40,435 nucleotides of DNA, taken from the NCBI GenBank assembly GCA_023150345.1, contig JAKLLB010000031.1:1-40435 (forward strand), given 5' to 3'. The position numbers and the translations under genes are program-made. Shown here one piece after another: positions 34,952 to 40,435 of the stretch (position 1 is the first letter of the stretch; every line of letters begins with the position of its first letter). This DNA comes from Aquabacterium sp. (GTDB lineage: Bacteria > Pseudomonadota > Gammaproteobacteria > Burkholderiales > Burkholderiaceae_C). The notes beneath the pieces were generated by a model, which ran no database searches, was not told the origin of the DNA, and saw nothing but the letters and a program-made list of their open reading frames with translations.

Positions 34952-36538
34952 ATGGGCAAGCGTTTCGTGCACACGGCCCTGCTCGGCCTGCTGTTGGCCT
35001 CGATCGGCTCGCTGGCTTCTGCCCAGACGCCGACCGACATCGCCGACCCTGCGGCGCTGTACCAGCAACACTGCGCCGCCTGCCATGGCGCCCAACGCAC
35101 CGGCGCCATGGGGCCGGCGCTGCTGCCCGAGAGCCTGGAACGCCTGCGCGGGGCCGAGGCGGGCAAGGTCATCGGCCAGGGCCGCGCGGCCACCCAGATG
35201 CCCGGCTTTGCGGCCACGCTCAAGGCCGACGAGATCGCAGCGCTGGCCAAGTGGATCTACACGCCCGTTGCCCCGGCACCGCGCTGGACCGAGGAAGACA
35301 TCCGCGCCTCGCGCATCGAGGTGCCCGGTGCTGCCGGACTGCCGGCGCGGCCGAAGTGGTCGGCCGACCCGATGAACCTGTTCGTCGTGGTCGAGGGCGG
35401 CGACCACCATGTGTCGCTGGTCGACGGCGACCGCTTCGAGCCCATCCATCGCTTCGCCAGCCGCTACGCACTGCACGGCGGGCCGAAGTTCACCCCCGAG
35501 GGTCGCCACGTGTACTTCGGCTCGCGCGACGGCTGGATCACGAAGTACGACCTGTGGAACCTCACCGTGGTGGCCGAGGTCCGCGCCGGGCTCAACATGC
35601 GCAACATCGCCGTGTCCTCCGATGGCCGGTGGGTGATGGCCGCCAACTACTTTCCGCACACGCTGGCCTTGTTCGACTCCGAGCTGAAGCTCGAACGGAC
35701 CTATGCCGCCGCCACCGACGATGGCAAGGCCAGCTCGCGGGTGTCGGCCGTCTACGATGCGGCGCCGCGCAAGAGCTTCATCGTCGCGCTCAAGGATGTG
35801 CCCGAGTTGTGGGAGATCTCCTACGACCCCAAGGCACCCGACATCTACGACGGTCTCGTGCACGACTACCGCATGGGCGAAGGCCTGCCCAAGCGCGGCT
35901 TCCTCGGCGTGCGTCGCACCAAGCTCCAGGAACCTCTGGACGACTTCTTCTTCGACCAGGGCTACATCCACGCGCTGGGCGCCACCCGCCCGCGGGCGGA
36001 CGGCCAGGCCAGTGCGCAGGTGGTCAACCTCGACGTGCGGCGCAAGATCGCCGACCTGCCCCTGTCGGGCATGCCGCACCTGGGTTCGGGCATCACCTTC
36101 GACTACGACGGCAAGCGCGTGCTCGCCAGCCCCAACCTCAAGGGCCAGGCACTCGACGTGATCGATGTGCGCACCTGGAAACCGGTGGCCACGATTCCGG
36201 TGCCGGGGCCGGGCTTCTTCCTGCGCAGCCATGAGAAGTCGCACTATGCCTGGACCGACTCGATGATGAGCCCCACCGCGCGCGACACCCTGACGGTGAT
36301 CGACAAGCGCACCTTGCAGCCGGTGGCGCAGGTCAGGGAGCCGGGCAAGACGCTCGCGCACATCGAGTTCACCAAGGATGGCCGATATGCACTGGCCAGC
36401 CTGTGGGAAATGGACGGTGCGCTGATCGTTTTCGACGCGCAGACCCTCAAGGAGGTCAAGCGACTGCCGATGAGCAAGCCAGTAGGCAAGTACAACGTGT
36501 GGAACAAGATCACACGTTCCGAGGGCACGTCTCACTGA
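34952..36538 (+). CDS. nirN: Heme d1 dehydrogenase NirN
   Basis: A 528-residue paralogue of NirS. The signal peptide ends near SLASAQ (about 24). The c-type heme site is CAACH (C41, C44, H45) in YQQHCAACHGAQRTGAMGPALLP, followed by a d1-type propeller with RYALHGGPKFTPEGRHVYFGSRDG and GMPHLGSGITFDYDGKRVLAS. NirN binds dihydro-heme d1 and oxidises it to d1 before transfer to NirS. It lacks the NirS hallmarks YHPEPR and HPGRGANF, so it is not a third nitrite reductase. It is the last gene of the operon; the next gene begins 60 bases later. Confidence 0.93.
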   Translation: MGKRFVHTALLGLLLASIGSLASAQTPTDIADPAALYQQHCAACHGAQRTGAMGPALLPESLERLRGAEAGKVIGQGRAATQMPGFAATLKADEIAALAKWIYTPVAPAPRWTEEDIRASRIEVPGAAGLPARPKWSADPMNLFVVVEGGDHHVSLVDGDRFEPIHRFASRYALHGGPKFTPEGRHVYFGSRDGWITKYDLWNLTVVAEVRAGLNMRNIAVSSDGRWVMAANYFPHTLALFDSELKLERTYAAATDDGKASSRVSAVYDAAPRKSFIVALKDVPELWEISYDPKAPDIYDGLVHDYRMGEGLPKRGFLGVRRTKLQEPLDDFFFDQGYIHALGATRPRADGQASAQVVNLDVRRKIADLPLSGMPHLGSGITFDYDGKRVLASPNLKGQALDVIDVRTWKPVATIPVPGPGFFLRSHEKSHYAWTDSMMSPTARDTLTVIDKRTLQPVAQVREPGKTLAHIEFTKDGRYALASLWEMDGALIVFDAQTLKEVKRLPMSKPVGKYNVWNKITRSEGTSH

Positions 36539-36598
36539 GCACTGGCGCGCTGCCGCCCGCGCTTGGCGGTTCTGGCCTCTTCAGACGAGACCAGAACC

Positions 36599-38437
36599 AT
36601 GTGCCCCCAACCTCTCGATCGCCACCGTCCGCGCGCGTCTCGACAGCCGGACTCGACCCGTGCGGCGAGCGAGCGCGCAACGTGGATCGCCACGGGACTG
36701 CTGGCAGGCATGCTGCTGGCGCTGCAGGCGCCCCCTGCCGCCGCCCAGCCCGTCGCCGCCCAGCCCGCAGCCCGGCGCTTGCCGACCGAACTGCTCACGG
36801 ACCGACTGATCGTCAAGTACCGTGACGTGAGCGCGGGCACCGCCCTGCCATCGATGCGGGCGCTGGCCGCCGCCCGTGTGGCGGCCAATCGCCAGGGCGT
36901 GGTGATGACGGCGCTGCGCCGCACCGGCACTGGCGCCCATGTGATGGCCCTGAACCGCGCCATGAGCCATGACGAAGCGCGCATGCTGGCCGCCGGCATG
37001 ATGGCCGGCGACGCCAGCATCGAGTACGCAGAGCCCGACCGTCGTCTGTATCCATTGGCGGTACCCAACGATCCGCAGTACGCCTCGCAGTGGCATTGGA
37101 GCGATACCACCGGTGGCGTGCGCGCCCCGGCAGCATGGGATGTGAGCACCGGCAGCGGCATCGTGGTGGCGGTGCTCGACACGGGCGTGCGGCCGCACGC
37201 CGACCTGGCGGCGAATCTCGTGGCGGGCTATGACTTCATCACCAACACCACCACCGCCAACGATGGTGGCGGTCGCGACAGCGACGCCGCCGATCCGGGC
37301 GACGGGGTCTCGGCAGGGTTCTGCGGCGCCGGATCGCCGGCACAGAACAGCTCCTGGCACGGCACCCACGTCGCCGGCATCGTGGCTGCCGCGGGCAACA
37401 ACGCCACAGGCGTCGTCGGCCTGGCCTACGCCGCGCAGGTGCAACCCGTGCGCGTACTCGGCCGCTGCGGCGGCTATACCTCCGACATCGCCGACGGCAT
37501 CCTGTGGGCCTCGGGCGCCAGTGTCAGCGGCATACCGGCCAACGCAACGCCCGCGCGCGTGCTCAACCTGTCTCTCGGCGGAGCGGGCGCGTGCGACAGC
37601 ACCACCCAGGCGGCCATCGACGCCGCGCGCGCACGCGGGGCGATCGTCATCGTGGCGGCCGGCAACGAGAACACCAACGCCAGTTCATCCACACCTGCCA
37701 ACTGCAGCGGAGTCGTGACGGTGGCGGCCACCGGCATCGGCGGCGGCCGTGCGTCCTACTCGAACTATGGGTCGGTCGTCACGCTGGCGGCACCCGGTGG
37801 CGATACCGGCAACACCATCCTGTCGACCTACAACACGGGTACCGGAGCGCCCGCGACCGACTCCTATGCCGGCGAAATGGGAACCTCCATGGCCACGCCG
37901 GTCGTCAGCGGCACTGCTGCGCTGGTGCTGGCGGTCAACCCGGCGCTCACCCCAGACGAGGTGGCCTCTCTGCTGACCGCCACGGCGCGCGCATTCCCGG
38001 CCACCTGCGCACAGTGCGGCGCCGGCATCGTCGATGCCTCGGCTGCAGTCCAGGCGGCCTATGCCTCGGTCACGCCCGATCCGATTTCGGTGAGCGAGTC
38101 CGAGAGCAATGACACCCAGGCCACCGCGCAGGCGGTGGCCTCGGTACCCGCCACCATCAGCGGCAGCCTGGGATCCACTGCGGACATCGACTACTACCAG
38201 CTGTCGGTGCCCGCGGGACGCACCCTCACGGTGACGCTGACCGGCGGCTCGGGCGTCGGCGCCGGACTCGGGGTGTACACAGCGTTGGGCCGCAAGCTCA
38301 GCGAGCAGACCGGCAGCGCGGGCGGCAGCCGCAGCTTCACGGTCACCCATCGGGGCGGCGCCGCGCTCACGCTGTATGTGCGGGTGCGCCACTCGGGGGG
38401 CAGCGCCGGCAGCTACAGCATCGTCGCCGGCATCTGA
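36599..38437 (+). CDS. Secreted subtilisin-like (S8) serine protease with C-terminal PPC domain
   Basis: A 612-residue exported S8 peptidase. An N-terminal arginine-rich stretch precedes a hydrophobic signal (about 29-50, ending AAAQ). An inhibitor-like propeptide follows (about 65-150, with DRLIVKYRD and EYAEPDRRLYPL). The catalytic triad is D194 (VLDTGV), H257 (HGTHVAGI) and S430 (GTSMATP), with oxyanion Asn in AAGNEN. The last hundred residues, from about ESNDTQATAQ, form a bacterial pre-peptidase C-terminal (PPC) domain, usually removed on maturation. The ATG at 36599 has only a weak ribosome-binding site; a TTG at 36563 is possible. It is not obviously part of the denitrification set. 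Substrate unknown. Confidence 0.92.
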   Translation: MCPQPLDRHRPRASRQPDSTRAASERATWIATGLLAGMLLALQAPPAAAQPVAAQPAARRLPTELLTDRLIVKYRDVSAGTALPSMRALAAARVAANRQGVVMTALRRTGTGAHVMALNRAMSHDEARMLAAGMMAGDASIEYAEPDRRLYPLAVPNDPQYASQWHWSDTTGGVRAPAAWDVSTGSGIVVAVLDTGVRPHADLAANLVAGYDFITNTTTANDGGGRDSDAADPGDGVSAGFCGAGSPAQNSSWHGTHVAGIVAAAGNNATGVVGLAYAAQVQPVRVLGRCGGYTSDIADGILWASGASVSGIPANATPARVLNLSLGGAGACDSTTQAAIDAARARGAIVIVAAGNENTNASSSTPANCSGVVTVAATGIGGGRASYSNYGSVVTLAAPGGDTGNTILSTYNTGTGAPATDSYAGEMGTSMATPVVSGTAALVLAVNPALTPDEVASLLTATARAFPATCAQCGAGIVDASAAVQAAYASVTPDPISVSESESNDTQATAQAVASVPATISGSLGSTADIDYYQLSVPAGRTLTVTLTGGSGVGAGLGVYTALGRKLSEQTGSAGGSRSFTVTHRGGAALTLYVRVRHSGGSAGSYSIVAGI

Positions 38438-38488
38438 AAGCCCCACGGGACCCGTTGCCGCGCGACGGCCCCGGATGGGTCGGGCGGA

Positions 38489-38516
38489 CAGCGGGGCACT
38501 CCACTGTCCCCTGCTG
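38489..38516 (+). terminator. Hairpin after the S8 protease gene
   Basis: CAGCGGGGCA (38489-38498) pairs with TGTCCCCTGCTG (38505-38516) with two single-base bulges and a 6-base loop. It is 52 bases after the protease stop. The following bases (AATTTG) are only slightly T-rich. The remaining part of the 38438-38695 gap shows no gene that I can support; it should hold the promoter of the small gene at 38696. Confidence 0.4.
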
Positions 38517-38695
38517 AATTTGCCGCCGCGGTGCGCCCGAAGCCACTGCCGATGGCGGCGCTGGTCATTCATCCAGTATCCTTGAGGCTGTGCGACGCCG
38601 CGCGGGCGGCCCACCACCGGCAATCCGGTTCGACATCGATCCCGCGGCCGGTTGCCACCGCACACCGGCACCACACCCCGAGGAGGACTGCATCC

Positions 38696-38932
38696 ATGGC
38701 CAAGGAAGAGGTCAAGACCCGCATCGAGCCCGATGGCCTGCGCTACAAGAGCAAGGCCCCAGGTTCGCCCTTTGCACCCGCCGGCGCATTCGGTGGCTCC
38801 ACGATGTCGTGCTTCCTGTGCGGCCTGCACCGGCCGCGCGCGATGCTCAAGATGCGCAAGCTGCTGGGCAAGTCCCAGACGGTGTGCGACCCATCGTGCA
38901 AGGACGTGGCCGAGCGCATCGCGGGCCACTGA
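38696..38932 (+). CDS. Small conserved-looking cysteine protein, function unknown
   Basis: A 78-residue basic cytosolic protein that I do not recognise by name. It is preceded by a very good ribosome-binding site (GAGGAGGA). Two cysteine pairs, CFLC (residues 40-43) and CDPSC (64-68), are spaced like a small zinc site, with GLHRPRAMLKMRKLLGK between them. The N-terminal half is lysine-rich and probably unstructured. There is no signal peptide or membrane helix. Its 3' end probably overlaps the start of the helicase gene, which suggests co-expression. A nucleic-acid-binding role would fit but is only a guess. Confidence 0.75.
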   Translation: MAKEEVKTRIEPDGLRYKSKAPGSPFAPAGAFGGSTMSCFLCGLHRPRAMLKMRKLLGKSQTVCDPSCKDVAERIAGH

Positions 38933-40435
38933 CCCGCGTCGCCGCGGCGGGACGGGCGGATGGACCGCCCGACCCGTTCGCGGCTCTCAATCCCGAGCAA
39001 CGCGCCGCGGTCGCGCACGGCGATGAGCCGCTGCTGGTGGTGGCCGGCGCGGGTACGGGCAAGACATCGACGCTGGCCGCACGCGTCGCTCATCTGGTGC
39101 TGCATGGCGCCGATCCACAACGGCTGCTGCTGCTGACCTTCTCACGCCGCGCCGCACACGAAATGCAGCAGCGCACCGGGCGCATGCTGCACCAGGCGCT
39201 GGGCCTGCGCGCCACCCAACTCCCGCCGGTGCTGCCGTGGGCCGGCACCTTCCACTCGGTGGGCGCCCGGCTGCTGCGCGAGCTGGCGCCGAGGCTCGGC
39301 CTGGCGCCCGACTTCACGGTCGTCGACCGCGGCGATGCCGAGGGTCTGATGGGTCTCATGCGCCAAGATCTGGGACTGGCCGCCGCGCGCAGCCGCTTCC
39401 CGCTGGCGGGCACCTGTCTGGCCATCTACTCTCGCTGCGTCAACAGCCAGGAGCCGCTGACGCAGGTGCTCGAGGAGCACTTCCCCTGGTGCGTCCACGG
39501 CCACGACGCGCTGCGCCGGCTGTTCGGCGCATATGTCGCCGAGAAGCAGCGCCAGCACACCCTGGACTACGACGACCTGCTGCTGGCCTGGCAGCAAGCC
39601 CTGACCGAACCAGCGCTCGCGCGCGCCCTGGGCGAACGCTTCGCACATGTGCTGGTCGACGAGTACCAGGACACCAATCGGCTGCAGGCGGCCATCCTGC
39701 GCACGCTCAAGCCCGACGGCCGGGGCCTGACCGTCGTGGGCGACGATGCCCAGGCCATCTACGGCTTTCGCGCCGCCGAGGTGCGCAACATCCTCGAGTT
39801 CGCCCAGCACTGGGGCCCCGCGGCGCGGGTGTTGCCGCTGCAGCGCAACTACCGCAGCACGGCCCCCATCCTCGAGGCGTCGAACGCAGTCATCGCGCAG
39901 GCGGCGCAACGACTGCCCAAGCAGCTGTGGACCGAACGCAGCGGCGGCCAGCGCCCGCAGCTGGTCACGGCGGCCGACGAACTGGCACAGGCCAGCTGGG
40001 TGGCAGACGCCGTGCTGGCGCGGCGCGAGCAGGGCCTGGCGCTGCGCCAGCAGGCGGTGCTGTTCCGCACCTCGCACCACAGCGCCGTGCTCGAACTGGA
40101 GCTGGCGCGCCGGCGCGTTCCGTTCGTGAAGTACGGCGGCCTGAAGTTCCTCGAGGCCGCGCACATCAAGGACGTGCTCGCCGCGCTGCGCTGGGCCGAG
40201 AACCCGCGCAGCCGCATCGCCGGCTTTCGCGTGGCACAGCTCGTGCCAGGCATCGGGCCGACCCACGCGCGCCGCCTGCTCGATGCCATGGATGCCAGTG
40301 CCGAGCCTCTGCGGGCCCTGGACGACTGGACCCCGCCGCCAAGTGCCCGCGCCGACTGGGCCGAACTGCGGCGTCTGCTGCAGCAGTTGCGCCCCGGCCG
40401 TTGGCCTGACGACCTCGCCGCTGTGCGCCATTGGT
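38896..40435 (+). CDS. UvrD/Rep-family ATP-dependent DNA helicase, 3' end missing
   Basis: The frame runs off the end of the window. Superfamily 1A helicase motifs are clear: Q-motif-like ALNPEQRAAVAHG, Walker A VVAGAGTGKTSTLAARV, motif Ib-like WAGTFHSVGARLL, Walker B HVLVDEYQDTNRLQ, motif III VGDDAQAIYGFR, motif IV LQRNYRST and the motif V region GLKFLEAAHIKDVLA. It is a repair or recombination 3'-5' helicase type. The start is uncertain: the frame has no ATG near the conserved region. GTG 38896, GTG 38884 and CTG 38929 are candidates, all with poor ribosome-binding sites, and the first two overlap the small upstream gene. The frame is open back to 38518, but there it is antagonistic to the small gene. 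Confidence 0.88.
   Translation, partial: MQGRGRAHRGPLTRVAAAGRADGPPDPFAALNPEQRAAVAHGDEPLLVVAGAGTGKTSTLAARVAHLVLHGADPQRLLLLTFSRRAAHEMQQRTGRMLHQALGLRATQLPPVLPWAGTFHSVGARLLRELAPRLGLAPDFTVVDRGDAEGLMGLMRQDLGLAAARSRFPLAGTCLAIYSRCVNSQEPLTQVLEEHFPWCVHGHDALRRLFGAYVAEKQRQHTLDYDDLLLAWQQALTEPALARALGERFAHVLVDEYQDTNRLQAAILRTLKPDGRGLTVVGDDAQAIYGFRAAEVRNILEFAQHWGPAARVLPLQRNYRSTAPILEASNAVIAQAAQRLPKQLWTERSGGQRPQLVTAADELAQASWVADAVLARREQGLALRQQAVLFRTSHHSAVLELELARRRVPFVKYGGLKFLEAAHIKDVLAALRWAENPRSRIAGFRVAQLVPGIGPTHARRLLDAMDASAEPLRALDDWTPPPSARADWAELRRLLQQLRPGRWPDDLAAVRHW

Noticed and set aside
34952-36538. NirN as a third nitrite reductase
   Set aside because: It lacks the YHPEPR and HPGRGANF blocks of NirS and sits at the end of the d1 gene set, fitting the known d1 dehydrogenase.

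Overview
The window is very GC-rich, almost fully coding bacterial DNA. The gene families and their arrangement (cd1 denitrification genes, periplasmic nitrate reductase, late cobalamin genes, ubiTUV, B12-dependent ribonucleotide reductase) suggest a denitrifying betaproteobacterium, probably of the Rubrivivax/Leptothrix/Ideonella part of Burkholderiales. That placement is inference from gene content and style; no rRNA or other marker is present.

Layout. (1) 1-9916, plus strand: a tightly overlapping cobalamin operon, cobU (5' end missing)-btuF-btuC-btuD-cobO-cbiB-cobD-cobQ-cobT-cobS-phosphatase. It covers B12 or corrinoid uptake, adenosylation, aminopropanol arm and nucleotide-loop assembly. 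(2) 9907-14219, minus strand: a DUF3297 gene and nrdJ, a B12-dependent ribonucleotide reductase interrupted by a 379-residue intein with a LAGLIDADG endonuclease. (3) 14398-18489: a DGC-type cysteine protein on the plus strand, then ubiT, ubiV, ubiU (oxygen-independent ubiquinone synthesis) and a SUMT gene (nirE/cobA) on the minus strand. (4) 18773-22370, plus strand: a first nitrite reductase operon, nirS1-nirT-nirB-cupredoxin, resembling the Pseudomonas stutzeri nirSTB arrangement. (5) 22402-27548, minus strand: napDAGHB, without napC. (6) 27793-36538, plus strand: a second nitrite reductase operon, nirS2-nirM-nirC-nirF-nirDL-nirG-nirH-nirJ-nirN, of P. aeruginosa type, carrying the heme d1 pathway. 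(7) 36599-40435, plus strand: a secreted S8 protease, a small cysteine protein and the 5' part of a UvrD-like helicase.

How it fits together. The window reads as a program for life without oxygen. Nap reduces nitrate and two cd1 enzymes reduce nitrite. nirE, nirDL, nirG, nirH, nirJ, nirF and nirN make heme d1. UbiTUV supplies quinone anaerobically, and NrdJ makes deoxynucleotides without oxygen using the cofactor that the first operon helps to make. FNR/Dnr-like boxes (TTGA-N6-TCAA or one mismatch) lie in front of nirE/nirS1, napD, nirS2 and nirC. The last two share an identical 19-base element.

Most unusual points: two cd1 nitrite reductases of different lineages side by side; a NirT/NapC quinol cytochrome that ends before its fourth heme site; a NirB-type cytochrome with one CX3CH motif; and an intein placed directly before the predicted catalytic radical cysteine of NrdJ. 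No norCB, nosZ, dnr or fnr gene is in the window. I saw no tRNA, rRNA, CRISPR array or insertion sequence.
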